The position numbers and the translations under genes were made by a program. Below, one piece after another: positions 30,779 through 39,939 of a stretch of 64,000 bases of DNA (positions are counted from its first letter, which is position 1; the number at the start of each line of letters is the position of its first letter). The stretch covers positions 1 through 64,000 of the forward strand of contig NZ_CYPR01000185.1 of NCBI RefSeq assembly GCF_001408515.1, read 5' to 3'. The DNA is from Jannaschia seosinensis. Lineage in GTDB: Bacteria > Pseudomonadota > Alphaproteobacteria > Rhodobacterales > Rhodobacteraceae. The notes under the pieces were generated by a model. That model saw only the letters and a list, made by a program, of their open reading frames with translations, was not told where the DNA came from and searched no databases.

Positions 30779-32335
30779 ATGACACGTCTGCCTCCTTCGC
30801 TACTGCCGATCGCGGCTATTTTCGTCCTCCCCGCCCTCGTTTTGGCCGACGGGGCGGGCGATGCGACGTGGCGCGAATTGTCGGACGTGCATCTGAACGT
30901 GGTTCCACGGACACAGGAGGAGCGTGCACGGGTCGCAGCCATCGCCGCCGCCCCCACCGACTTCTCCGTCCCTTGGCCGTTCGAGGAGAATTCCGGCGGT
31001 GCGCAGACCGTTCGGGCGCGGGGCACGGCGGATGCGTTCTCGCAACCCGCCGCCAACCTGACCTTTGCGCAGGAACTGGATTTCCGCGTCGGCAACGGGA
31101 TGTTCCGCCGGCTATGGGTTTCGGCCCCCGCTTCGACGCTGGCGTCCGACGGCCTGGGTCCGCTCTACAATGCGCGGTCCTGTCAGCGCTGCCACCTGAA
31201 GGACGGTCGCGGCCATCCGCCCGAGGGGCCCGACGATACCGCGGTGTCCATGGTGCTGCGTGTGTCGGTCCCGGCGCCCGATCCTGCGGCGTTGGAGCAC
31301 TACATCAAGGGCGCGCATGCGACGGTGGCCGAGCCCACCTATGGCACGCAGTTGCAGGATTTCAGCCTGCCCGGCCATGCGCCGGAATATCGGTTGGCGG
31401 TGGAATACGAGGAAGTCGAGGTTCCGCTGTCGGGCGGCGAGGTGGCGACGCTGCGCCGCCCGACCTACGAAGCCGCCGATCTGGGCTACGGTCCGCTGGC
31501 TGCCGATGCGATGCTCAGCCCCCGTATCGCGCCGCAGATGATCGGTATGGGCCTGCTGGAAGCAATTCCGGTCGAGGAAATTCTGGCGCGCGCCGATCCC
31601 GACGATGCCGATGGCGACGGCATTTCCGGACGGGCGCAGGTCGTGTGGTCCGACGTCCACGACCGGCCGATGCTGGGCCGCTTCGGGCACAAGGCGGGCA
31701 ATCCTTCGGTTCTGGAGCAGACGGCCAGCGCCTTCGCGGGCGATATCGGCATCTCCAACCCGATCCATCGGGCCGGATCGGGCGAATGCACGGATCTGCA
31801 GACGGATTGCACCGCCGCGCTCGATGGCAGCGACCCCGAACAGGGCGGCTTCGAGATCGATCAGGTGGGTCTCGACCTCGTGGAGTTCTACAGCCGCACG
31901 CTCGCCGTTCCCGCGCGGCGCGATGTGGGCGACCCGGAGGTTCTGCGCGGTCGGGAGGTATTCTTCGAGACCGGCTGTTCCTCCTGCCATCAGCCCAATC
32001 ACGTGACGCACAGACTGGACGGCGACGACCCGGCGAGCTTCCAGTTGATCTGGCCCTACACGGATCTGCTGCTGCACGACATGGGGCCGGGTCTGGCCGA
32101 CAACCGTCCCGAAGGGCGCGCCGACGGGCGGGAATGGCGGACGGCCCCGCTCTGGGGGATCGGGATGACGGAGACGGTTTCCGGCCACACCAATTTCTTG
32201 CATGACGGTCGTGCGCGGTCGCTTCTGGAGGCGGTGCTTTGGCATGGCGGGGAGGCGCAGGCGGCGCGCGATGCCGTGATGGATCTGCCGCCCGTCGATC
32301 GCGCCGCACTGATCCGATATCTGGAGAGCCTATGA
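30779..32335 (+). CDS. Di-haem oxidoreductase family c-type cytochrome (DHOR, formerly 'thiol oxidoreductase')
   Basis: The 518-residue secreted protein carries two c-type haem motifs, CQRCH near residue 140 and CSSCH near residue 405, inside a DHOR (DUF1111) domain that also shows GRFGHKAGNPS and the C-terminal TNFLHDGRARSLLEAVLWHGGEA block. A signal peptide (MTRLPPSLLPIAAIFVLPAL) precedes the mature chain. Start ATG 30779 is preferred to 30773 because GGA lies 9 bases before it. Members often sit next to imelysin genes and are induced by iron limitation; an electron-transfer role in handling periplasmic iron is plausible but unproven. Its stop overlaps the next ATG as ATGA. Confidence 0.88.
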   Translation: MTRLPPSLLPIAAIFVLPALVLADGAGDATWRELSDVHLNVVPRTQEERARVAAIAAAPTDFSVPWPFEENSGGAQTVRARGTADAFSQPAANLTFAQELDFRVGNGMFRRLWVSAPASTLASDGLGPLYNARSCQRCHLKDGRGHPPEGPDDTAVSMVLRVSVPAPDPAALEHYIKGAHATVAEPTYGTQLQDFSLPGHAPEYRLAVEYEEVEVPLSGGEVATLRRPTYEAADLGYGPLAADAMLSPRIAPQMIGMGLLEAIPVEEILARADPDDADGDGISGRAQVVWSDVHDRPMLGRFGHKAGNPSVLEQTASAFAGDIGISNPIHRAGSGECTDLQTDCTAALDGSDPEQGGFEIDQVGLDLVEFYSRTLAVPARRDVGDPEVLRGREVFFETGCSSCHQPNHVTHRLDGDDPASFQLIWPYTDLLLHDMGPGLADNRPEGRADGREWRTAPLWGIGMTETVSGHTNFLHDGRARSLLEAVLWHGGEAQAARDAVMDLPPVDRAALIRYLESL

Positions 32336-33318
32336 AACGATTTGGCGCAATTGCCCTTTCCGTCTGTCTGGCGGGGCCTGCATCGGCGGATGTGGACGCG
32401 GCGCTCGACCGGCACATCCTGCCGGGGCTCGATGCCTTTGCCGACGCCGCGGCAAAGCTGGAGCGGGAGACTGCCGAGGATTGCCGGGCCGAGGCCTTGC
32501 GGCCCGCCTGGAATGCGGCGTTCGACGCATGGACGCAGATCGGGGACCTCAGGATCGGCCCGTCCGAGACCGGCGCCCTGTCGATCGCTTTCTGGCCCGA
32601 CGCGCGGGGGTTCACGCCGCGCACGCTGTCGCGCCTCGTGGCCGAGAGCGATCCGATCGTCTTTGATCCCGCTGCCTATTCCGATGTGTCGATCGCGGCC
32701 CGTGGTCTCTACGCGCTGGAGATGCTGATCCACGATCCGGCATTCGCGGATTACGGAAGGGACAGCTACGGCTGCGCACTGGCGCGGGCCATTTCGAGCG
32801 ACCTTGCCGGGCAGGCGGCGCGGCTTGAGCAGGCGTGGGAGGAGGCGTTCGCCGAGACGCTGCGAACCGCCGGTGCGCCCGACAACGCCATCTATCTCGA
32901 CGAAGACGAAGCCTTTCGGGCGCTCTACACCCAGATCCTGTCGTCGCTGGACTTTACGGCGGAGCAGCGGCTCGGCCGCCCGATGGGCGAGTTCGACCGA
33001 CCCCGTCCGACACGGGCCGAGGCCTGGCGCTCCGGCCGCAGCCTGCGCAACGCGGTTCTCGCGGTCGATGCCGCGCATGCCTTGGCCAAGGTGCTGGCGG
33101 ACTGGCCGCTGCCCGAAACGGATGCGGCGGTGGCGCGTGTGCACGAGGCCGCGGCGCATATCGACGACCCGTCGTTTCAGGACCTGACCAATCCGCAAGG
33201 CCGGCTTCGGGCCGAGGTCCTTCAGCAGGCCGTTCGCGGCGTTCGCGCGAGCCTCGAGACCGAAACCGGCGCCCGGCTGGGCATTACACCCGGCTTCAAC
33301 TCTCGGGACGGAGATTGA
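32332..33318 (+). CDS. Second imelysin-family protein, GxHxxE motif altered
   Basis: The protein has 328 residues with a short signal peptide ending ...SADV near residue 20. It follows the imelysin pattern (DLRIGPSETGALSIAFWPDARG, late FDRPRPTRAEAWRSGRS block). The position expected to carry GxHxxE reads RGLYALE, so the metal-site histidine is missing while the glutamate is kept. It may be the structural partner of the first imelysin rather than an equivalent copy. Coupled to the di-haem gene by ATGA and followed after 4 bases by the DUF1513 gene. ATG 32332 is chosen over a longer frame because of the signal peptide and the coupling. Confidence 0.84.
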   Translation: MKRFGAIALSVCLAGPASADVDAALDRHILPGLDAFADAAAKLERETAEDCRAEALRPAWNAAFDAWTQIGDLRIGPSETGALSIAFWPDARGFTPRTLSRLVAESDPIVFDPAAYSDVSIAARGLYALEMLIHDPAFADYGRDSYGCALARAISSDLAGQAARLEQAWEEAFAETLRTAGAPDNAIYLDEDEAFRALYTQILSSLDFTAEQRLGRPMGEFDRPRPTRAEAWRSGRSLRNAVLAVDAAHALAKVLADWPLPETDAAVARVHEAAAHIDDPSFQDLTNPQGRLRAEVLQQAVRGVRASLETETGARLGITPGFNSRDGD

Positions 33319-33322
33319 TTGC

Positions 33323-34393
33323 ATGACGACCCGTCGCGGCTTTCTGGCATCGCTCCTCGCCGCGGGGACGGCGCCGCGATTGGGGTGGGCGGCGGTTGGC
33401 CGTCCGTCTTACCTTGCCGCCGCGCGCGAGAGGGACGGCAGTTTCGCGCTCTATGGTCTGAATGACGGCGGTGCGGCGACCTTCCGCGTCCCCCTTCCGG
33501 CGCGCGGTCATGCCGGTGCGGGGCATCCAACCCGCGCTGAGGCGGTGGCCTTCGCCCGCAGGCCCGGCACCTTCGCGCTGGTCCTCGACTGCGCGACCGG
33601 TGCCGTGCGTCACCGGCTGACGCCTCCGCGGAACCGGCAATTCAACGGTCACGGTGCGTTCGCCGATGACGGGGCGGTGCTTCTCACCAGCGAGCAGCGC
33701 AGCGACACGAGCGATGGTGTGATCGGCCTCTGGGACGTCGCCGCGGGATATGTCCGGATCGGGGAGATGCCGTCGGGCGGGGTCGGGCCCCACGACATGC
33801 GCCTGCTGCCGGAGGGGGAAACGCTGGTCGTCGCGAATGGCGGGATCGCAACCGACCCGTCGGACCGCACCAAGCTGAACGTGCCGACGATGCGGCCGAA
33901 CCTGACCTATCTCAACCGAGGCGGTGCGATTCTCGAGCGGGTCGCGCTCGCGCCCGACCTGTCGCGGAATTCGATCCGCCATCTCGCAATCCGCAAGGAT
34001 GGGCTGGTCGGCTTCGCGATGCAGTGGGAGGGGGAGAGTGACGCGGCCGCGCCCCTGCTCGGGCTGCATCGGCAGGGCGGGGCGCCCGTGCTCGCCGAAG
34101 CGCCCCTGTCCCACGAGATTGCCATGCAGGGCTATGCCGGCAGCGTTGCGTTCGACGGATCCGGCGCGGAGATCGCCATCAGTTCGCCGCGTGGGGGGCG
34201 GGTGCACAGATTCTCGGCCGAGGGGGCTTTCCTCGGCGCCGTCTCGCGCTCCGACGTCTGCGGTCTGGCGACGCGGAACGGAGGCTATTTGGCGAGTGAC
34301 GGGCTGGGCGGCCTGCTCTCCATCGCGGGGGCGGAGCCGCACCTCCTCGGTCGGCACGATTGTGCCTGGGATAATCACATCGTCACCCTGTGA
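33323..34393 (+). CDS. DUF1513 family protein, Tat-exported
   Basis: The 356-residue protein begins with a twin-arginine signal (TTRRGFLASLLAAGTAPRLGWA), so it should be exported folded. The mature part is repetitive in blade-like segments (for example GPHDMRLLPEGETLVVANGG and PNLTYLNRGG) and matches DUF1513, predicted to be a beta-propeller. It is the last gene of the imelysin/di-haem operon, starting 4 bases after the second imelysin with GGAGA upstream. The same four-family neighbourhood is known from Pseudomonas aeruginosa around icmP. No enzymatic function is established. Confidence 0.86.
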   Translation: MTTRRGFLASLLAAGTAPRLGWAAVGRPSYLAAARERDGSFALYGLNDGGAATFRVPLPARGHAGAGHPTRAEAVAFARRPGTFALVLDCATGAVRHRLTPPRNRQFNGHGAFADDGAVLLTSEQRSDTSDGVIGLWDVAAGYVRIGEMPSGGVGPHDMRLLPEGETLVVANGGIATDPSDRTKLNVPTMRPNLTYLNRGGAILERVALAPDLSRNSIRHLAIRKDGLVGFAMQWEGESDAAAPLLGLHRQGGAPVLAEAPLSHEIAMQGYAGSVAFDGSGAEIAISSPRGGRVHRFSAEGAFLGAVSRSDVCGLATRNGGYLASDGLGGLLSIAGAEPHLLGRHDCAWDNHIVTL

Positions 34394-34402
34394 GTGACGG
34401 CA

Positions 34403-34424
34403 GGGGCCGCGTTCGATCGGCCCC
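34403..34424 (+). terminator. Terminator-like hairpin after the iron operon
   Basis: GGGGCCG (34403-34409) pairs with CGGCCCC (34418-34424) around an 8-base loop, 10 bases after the DUF1513 stop. No T-run follows. It probably ends or attenuates the imelysin operon transcript before the aminotransferase gene. Confidence 0.5.
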
Positions 34425-34510
34425 GCATGGCGCGTCCGCAGGTCCGGCTGCTGCATTGACCCCGCCGCGCCGGCCGTTGCATCACCGCGACAAACGAGAG
34501 GTGGCAGAGC

Positions 34511-35659
34511 ATGACCGGCATGAAAATCTCCGAGCGGTCGCGGGTCGACCCGTTCATCGTCATGGATGTTATGGAGCGAGCGCGCGCCGCCGAAGCGGCG
34601 GGCCGGTCGGTGATCCACATGGAGGTAGGGCAGCCCGGAACGCCCGCCCCGGCCGCCGCGCGCACCGCGCTTGCCGCCGCGATGGAGGCTGGCCCGCTCG
34701 GCTATACCGTCGCGCTTGGCCTCCCGGAGCTGCGAGCGCGGATCGCGCGGCTTTACGCCGAATGGTACGGGATCGACCTTGACCCTGCGCGGGTGGTGGT
34801 GACCTCCGGCTCCTCGGCAGGGTTTCTGCTGGCCTTCACGGCGCTGTTCGACGCGGGCGACAAGGTCGGGCTGGGCCTTCCCGGCTATCCGTCCTACCGC
34901 CAGATCCTGCGCGCCCTGAGCCTCGAGGCGGTCGGGATCGAGACGGCGCCGGAGAACCGGTTTCAGCCCGTGGCGGGCGACCTGCCCGAGGATCTCGCCG
35001 GGCTGATCGTCGCCTCGCCCGCCAACCCGACCGGCACGATGCTGGACCGGGGCGCGATGGCGGCGTTGATCGACGCCTGCGCCGCGCAGGGGACGCGCTT
35101 TGTCAGCGACGAGATCTATCACGGCATCGACTACGGCACGCGCGCGGTGTCGGCGCTGGAAGTTTCGGACGACGTTTACGTCATCAACTCCTTCTCCAAG
35201 TTCTTCTCGATGACGGGCTGGCGGATCGGCTGGATGGTGGTGCCGCCGGACCACGTCCGCGCCATCGAACGGCTGGCGCAGAACCTGTTCATCTGCGCCC
35301 CGCATGCAAGCCAGATCGCGGCGCTTCACGCGATGGACGCCGAGGAGGAACTTGCGGCAAACCTGTCCGTCTATGCCCGTAACCGGAAACTCATGCTCGA
35401 CGGGCTGCCGCGCGCGGGTTTCGACCGGATCGCCCCGCCGGACGGCGCGTTCTACGTGTATGCGGATGTCGGCGACCTGACGGATGACAGCCTGCGTTTC
35501 GCCTCCGAGATCCTCGACAAGGCCGGTGTCGCGGTCACGCCCGGTCTCGATTTCGACCCGAACCGCGGGGGGCGAACCCTGCGGTTCAGCTATGCGCGCG
35601 CGACGGCCGATATCGAGGAAGGGCTGGTGCGGCTGCGAGAGTTCATGGCGGCGCGATGA
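34511..35659 (+). CDS. Aminotransferase class I (aspartate/aromatic-type, PLP)
   Basis: This fold-type I PLP aminotransferase has 382 residues. It shows the early GQPGTPAP and YTVALGLPELRARIA segments, the ASPANPTGTM block, the PLP Asp/Tyr region SDEIYHGIDYG, and the Schiff-base Lys in NSFSKFFSMTGWRIGW. The arginine binding the alpha-carboxylate lies in the late LRFSYA segment. The substrate cannot be decided; aspartate, alanine or aromatic amino acids are possible. It is coupled by ATGA to the downstream amidase gene. Confidence 0.87.
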   Translation: MTGMKISERSRVDPFIVMDVMERARAAEAAGRSVIHMEVGQPGTPAPAAARTALAAAMEAGPLGYTVALGLPELRARIARLYAEWYGIDLDPARVVVTSGSSAGFLLAFTALFDAGDKVGLGLPGYPSYRQILRALSLEAVGIETAPENRFQPVAGDLPEDLAGLIVASPANPTGTMLDRGAMAALIDACAAQGTRFVSDEIYHGIDYGTRAVSALEVSDDVYVINSFSKFFSMTGWRIGWMVVPPDHVRAIERLAQNLFICAPHASQIAALHAMDAEEELAANLSVYARNRKLMLDGLPRAGFDRIAPPDGAFYVYADVGDLTDDSLRFASEILDKAGVAVTPGLDFDPNRGGRTLRFSYARATADIEEGLVRLREFMAAR

Positions 35660-36816
35660 TCCGGGCGGCGCTCCTTGCGCTGGCGATGACTGCGCCCGCA
35701 TTCGCCGAGGTGGCGACGCTGACCGGTGTCGCGGCGGATCGCGGCTGGAGCGGGGCGAACATCGATCTGACGCTCGACCGGGAGGTGCCGTGGCGCGTCT
35801 TCGTCGAGGCGGCCCCCCCGCGCCTGGTGCTCGATACGGCCGAGGTGGATTGGGCGGGGCTGGATCCCGCGCATCTGTCGGAGGTCGGCGCGGTGCGGGT
35901 CGGCCGGCTTCGCCCCGGCTGGTCGCGTCTCGTGGTGATGCTGGACGAGCCGATGGGCGTCGAACGCGCCTGGATGGAGACGGGCATGCAGGGCGCGCGC
36001 ATCCGGGTGGAGCTTTGGGAGGGCGAGGGCGCCACGGGGCCGCGCGTCCCTTGGGTGGGGGAGGTCGCGCCAGACCCCTTGCCCTCCACGCCGCGCTCCC
36101 GGCAGGACGGAACGCGCCCGCTGGTCGTGGCTCTCGACCCCGGTCACGGCGGCGTCGATCCCGGCGCGGAGCGCGACGGCGTGAACGAGGCGGACCTGAT
36201 GCTCGGCTTCGCGCGCGAGTTGGCCGCCGCGCTGCGCCGGGCGGGACACGAGGTCGTGCTGACACGGGATGACGATGTTTTTCTTGGGCTTCGGGGCCGG
36301 TCCTCGGTCGCGCGCGCGGCGGGGGCGGATCTGATGATTTCCCTCCATGCCGACGCGGTGGCGGGCGGGGGCGCCGAGGGGGCAACGGTCTACACATTGA
36401 ACGAGACGGCGCCGGACGCGCTGAGTGCGGAGATCGTCCAGCGTCAGGCGCGCGACGATCTGCTTCTTGGCGCTGTGCTGGCGGAGCCGGGGGATGAGAT
36501 CGCGCGCCTCCTCGTGGAGATGGCGCGCACGGAGACGGCGCCCCGGTCGGACCGGCTGGCCGATGCGCTGGTCGGTGCACTGGGCGAGGCGGGCGTCCGC
36601 CTGCACAAGCGGCCCCGGCTGGGCGCGGCCTTCACCGTGCTCAAGGCGCCCGACATCCCGTCGGTCCTTCTGGAGCTTGGCTTCATGTCGGACCCGCGGG
36701 ATCTTGCCAATATCCGCTCGCCCCAGTGGCGGGCGCGGACGATCGAGGCGGTGGTGCGCGGCGTTGCCGGATGGGCCGAGGCGGATGCTGCGGAGGCGGC
36801 GCTTTTACGGCGTTGA
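35656..36816 (+). CDS. amiC: N-acetylmuramoyl-L-alanine amidase (AmiC type)
   Basis: This secreted cell-wall amidase cleaves the bond between muramic acid and L-alanine in septal peptidoglycan. The 386-residue protein has a signal peptide (MIRAALLALAMTAPAFAE), an AMIN domain at about residues 20-115 and an Amidase_3 domain from about 155. Zinc ligands are in DPGHGGVDPG, NEADL and SLHADAV, and the catalytic Glu is in LELGFMSDP near the end. It starts within the aminotransferase stop (ATGA) and lies upstream of the PBP1A gene, a pairing common in alphaproteobacteria. Confidence 0.92.
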   Translation: MIRAALLALAMTAPAFAEVATLTGVAADRGWSGANIDLTLDREVPWRVFVEAAPPRLVLDTAEVDWAGLDPAHLSEVGAVRVGRLRPGWSRLVVMLDEPMGVERAWMETGMQGARIRVELWEGEGATGPRVPWVGEVAPDPLPSTPRSRQDGTRPLVVALDPGHGGVDPGAERDGVNEADLMLGFARELAAALRRAGHEVVLTRDDDVFLGLRGRSSVARAAGADLMISLHADAVAGGGAEGATVYTLNETAPDALSAEIVQRQARDDLLLGAVLAEPGDEIARLLVEMARTETAPRSDRLADALVGALGEAGVRLHKRPRLGAAFTVLKAPDIPSVLLELGFMSDPRDLANIRSPQWRARTIEAVVRGVAGWAEADAAEAALLRR

Positions 36817-37275
36817 AGTTACTCGGGGCTGTCGAGGCGCGGCGTCTTTTGATGTGCTGGTGAAGAAGGCCCATCAGGCGTGACATCGGCTGCGTAAAAG
36901 GCTTCGTTAAAGCGGCGAAAGCGCGCAGAGCGGACATGCCCTCGGGCCACGTCTTGTCTTGGCGTGGTGAGAGGCGCCGGAGTCGTTGAGGATGGAAGGG
37001 CGTCGACGCACTCGTCGGCATCCAGCCCACGGCGACCTGCTCGTGAGCGCCACCGATGCATCTAAGCACGTCCACCGCGCCGACAGTCGGCAGGCGTGAA
37101 ACCCGCTAGGCCAGAATCTCCTGATCCTGAGGGCGACGCGCTGCGCGAACTCGTTCAATATCTGTCGGCGATCGGCGGCACGTCGCCATGTTGTGAACTC
37201 TCCGCGCTTTGACCCGGGTCGGGGTGCCGCGTATAGGGGTGGGGCCGCGAACCTGCCGCGGCAGAGGGATGCCAC
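36817..37275 (+). promoter_or_regulatory. 459-bp gap between amiC and PBP1A, with a sigma70-type promoter at 37209-37237
   Basis: No convincing gene is seen in this gap on either strand. Near its right end, TTGACC (37209-37214) and TATAGG (37232-37237) are separated by 17 bases and lie 39 bases before the PBP1A start, a good housekeeping promoter match for the penicillin-binding protein gene. Confidence 0.6.
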
Positions 37276-39873
37276 ATGCTGAAACCCATGCTCCGGAAAT
37301 CGGGATCCGTAATGCTGCGCGGCCTGCAGCGAACGATGATGTTCGTGCTGTCGGTGATTGGCGGCGTCTTTTCGGCCGCGACGCTCGGTGTGATCGTCGT
37401 GGCTCTTGGTATCGGCGGCGTTTTGTGGATGTACGGCCGGGACCTGCCCAACCACGAGCAGCTGTCGCAATATACCCCGCCGACGATCAGCCGGATCTAT
37501 TCGGGCGAGGGACGCCTGATGGACGAGTTCGCGCGCGAGCGGCGTCTTTTCGCGCCCGCCGAAGAAATCCCCGATCTCGTCAAGCAAGCTTTCATCTCCG
37601 CCGAGGACAAGAACTTCTACCTGCATGCGGGTTACGATCCGGTGGGCATGGTCGCGGCCGCGCTGGACGCGGCGCAGGGTGCGCGGCTGCGCGGGGCATC
37701 GACGATCACGCAGCAGGTGATGAAGAACTTCCTGCTGTCCTCGGATCGGTCGGCCGAGCGCAAGGTCAAGGAGATCATCCTCGCCAGCCGCGTTGAGGAG
37801 GCGCTGAGCAAGGAGGACATTCTCGAACTCTACCTCAACGAGATCTTTCTCGGCCAGAACAGCTACGGCGTGGCCGCGGCCGCGCAGACCTACTTCAACA
37901 AGACGCTGGCCGATCTGACGCTGGAAGAAGCGGCCTACCTCGCCATCTTGCCCAAGGCGCCCTCGGATTATCACCCTGTCCGGCAGGCGGAGCGCGGCAT
38001 CGAGCGGCGCAACTATGTGCTGCGCCAGATGTGGGAGAACGGCTACATCACGCAGGCGGAGATGCAGCGCGCGCAGCAGACGCCGCTTCTGACCGTGCAA
38101 TCCGGGCACTACCCGCCCTTCCGGGCGGCCCTGCCGCCGCGCGACTACTTCACCGACGAAATCCGCCGCCAGCTGACCGCCGATTTCGGCGAGGAGGCAT
38201 TTTTCACGCAGGGCTTCTCGGTCCGCGCGACGGTCGATCCCGAAATGCAGGTGGTCGCGGCGCAGGCGTTGCAGAATGCGCTTGAGGAGTACGATCGCTC
38301 GTTAGGCATCTGGCGCGGCACCGGAGAGACGATTCCGGTCGAGACGCTGGACGATGCGGCCGAATGGCGCGCGGCCTTGGCCGGTGCCGACGTGGCCCGG
38401 GATATCGACCTCGACAATCGCTGGTTCCCGGCGGTGGTGCTCGGGGTCGAGGAGCAGTCTCTGGAGCTGGGTGTCGAGGACATCTCCGAGACCGTCTCCG
38501 TTCCGAGGGAGGACATCGCCTGGCTGCGCGGCGACTTCTTCGACAATTTCGAGCGGGGCGATGTCGTTCATGTCCGCCGGATGACGGATGATGAGGACAA
38601 CACCCTGATCCGCTGGTCGTTGCGACAGGTGCCCGAGGTGGAGGGCGGCTTCATGGCGATGGACGTCAATACCGGCCGCGTTCTGGCGATGCAGGGCGGG
38701 TTTTCCTACCAGCATTCGGTGTTCAACCGCGCCACGCAGGCCACGCGGCAGCCGGGATCGAGCTTCAAGCCGTTCGTCTATGCGGCGGCTTTGGATTCAG
38801 GATACCAGCCGAACACGATCGTCGTGGACGCGCCCATCGAGATCGATCAGGGCAACGGCGAGATCTGGCGCCCGAAGAACGCGTCCAACAGGTTCTACGG
38901 GCCTTCGCCGCTGCGGACGGGGATCGAGCGGTCGCGCAACCTGATGACGGTGCGTCTGGCGCAGGATGTGGGCATGACGACCGTCGGCTCCTATGCGGAG
39001 CGGTTCGGGGTCTACGACCGGATGAACCGGCTTCTGGCCAATGCCTTGGGAAGCCAGGAAACGACGCTGTACAAGATGGTCGCCGCCTACGCGATGTTCG
39101 CCAATGGCGGCGAGCGGGTGGAGCCGACGCTGGTGGACCGGATTCAGGATCGCTACGGGCGCACGGTGTACAAGCACGATCAGCGGACCTGCGACGATTG
39201 CGAGCGGTTTTCCACGCTGCCCCCCGGAACCGCTCCGCGTATCGTGTCGAACCGCGACCGGGTAATGGACCCGATCACCGCCTATCAGCTGACCTCGATG
39301 ATGACCGGTGTCGTCGAGCGCGGAACGGCCTCCCGGTCAATCGATCTGCCGGTTCCGATCGCGGGCAAGACCGGCACAACCAACGATTCCAAGGACGTCT
39401 GGTTCGTCGGCTTCTCCTCGACGATCGCAGCGGGCTGCTACATCGGCTACGACAGGCCTCGTTCGCTGGGTCCCAATGCATCGGGCGGCGGCACCTGCGG
39501 ACCTGTGTTCCAGGAGTTCATGGCGAAGGCGATCGAGAAATACGGCGGCGGTGAATTCGCGGTGCCCGAGGGCGGATATTTCGTGAAGATCGATCGCTAC
39601 ACCGGCGCGCGCCTGCCCGATTCCGCGACCGGTGAAAACGTGGTGTCGGAATATTTCCGTGAGGGCGACGACGGCTTCATCGGCGCGGGTTCCGGCACCG
39701 TCATCGACGGGGGCTTCGCCATGGCGGCGGACCTGCCTCTGTTCGGACGCGGCGAGGGCGATGACGAGGCTCCGGCCGAGCAGGCGCGCGAGGTCGAGAC
39801 GTCGACCGGCCGCAGCGTGACCGTGCCCGGCCGGGCGACCTTCGGCACGCTGAGTTCGGGCGGCCTGTACTGA
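37276..39873 (+). CDS. mrcA: Penicillin-binding protein 1A, bifunctional glycosyltransferase/transpeptidase
   Basis: This class A PBP polymerises and cross-links peptidoglycan in the periplasm. The 865-residue protein has one N-terminal membrane anchor (residues ~22-52), a GT51 domain with the catalytic Glu110 in SAEDKNFYLHAGYD and the STITQQVMKNFLL block, an OB-like insert, and a transpeptidase domain with SxxK at S495-K498 (GSSFKPF), SRN (ERSRNLMT) and KTGT at residue 698. GAGGGA lies 6 bases before the ATG at 37276. A promoter is seen 40 bp upstream. Confidence 0.95.
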   Translation: MLKPMLRKSGSVMLRGLQRTMMFVLSVIGGVFSAATLGVIVVALGIGGVLWMYGRDLPNHEQLSQYTPPTISRIYSGEGRLMDEFARERRLFAPAEEIPDLVKQAFISAEDKNFYLHAGYDPVGMVAAALDAAQGARLRGASTITQQVMKNFLLSSDRSAERKVKEIILASRVEEALSKEDILELYLNEIFLGQNSYGVAAAAQTYFNKTLADLTLEEAAYLAILPKAPSDYHPVRQAERGIERRNYVLRQMWENGYITQAEMQRAQQTPLLTVQSGHYPPFRAALPPRDYFTDEIRRQLTADFGEEAFFTQGFSVRATVDPEMQVVAAQALQNALEEYDRSLGIWRGTGETIPVETLDDAAEWRAALAGADVARDIDLDNRWFPAVVLGVEEQSLELGVEDISETVSVPREDIAWLRGDFFDNFERGDVVHVRRMTDDEDNTLIRWSLRQVPEVEGGFMAMDVNTGRVLAMQGGFSYQHSVFNRATQATRQPGSSFKPFVYAAALDSGYQPNTIVVDAPIEIDQGNGEIWRPKNASNRFYGPSPLRTGIERSRNLMTVRLAQDVGMTTVGSYAERFGVYDRMNRLLANALGSQETTLYKMVAAYAMFANGGERVEPTLVDRIQDRYGRTVYKHDQRTCDDCERFSTLPPGTAPRIVSNRDRVMDPITAYQLTSMMTGVVERGTASRSIDLPVPIAGKTGTTNDSKDVWFVGFSSTIAAGCYIGYDRPRSLGPNASGGGTCGPVFQEFMAKAIEKYGGGEFAVPEGGYFVKIDRYTGARLPDSATGENVVSEYFREGDDGFIGAGSGTVIDGGFAMAADLPLFGRGEGDDEAPAEQAREVETSTGRSVTVPGRATFGTLSSGGLY

Positions 39874-39903
39874 CCGCCCGACGGCGACATCCGAAGAGTG
39901 GGG

Positions 39904-39931
39904 GGACAGGTCGCGTCGCGATGACCTGTCC
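39904..39931. terminator. Convergent terminator hairpin
   Basis: GGACAGGTC (39904-39912) pairs perfectly with GACCTGTCC (39923-39931) around a 10-base loop. It lies in the 66-bp gap between the convergent PBP1A gene and the coiled-coil gene and could end both transcripts; neither side has a long T-run. Confidence 0.6.
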
Positions 39932-39939
39932 GCCATCGC

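Noticed and set aside
33296-36580. 1094-codon minus-strand open frame across the DUF1513, aminotransferase and amidase genes
   Set aside because: It spans three real genes on the other strand, is Arg/Pro-rich and has no recognisable domain.
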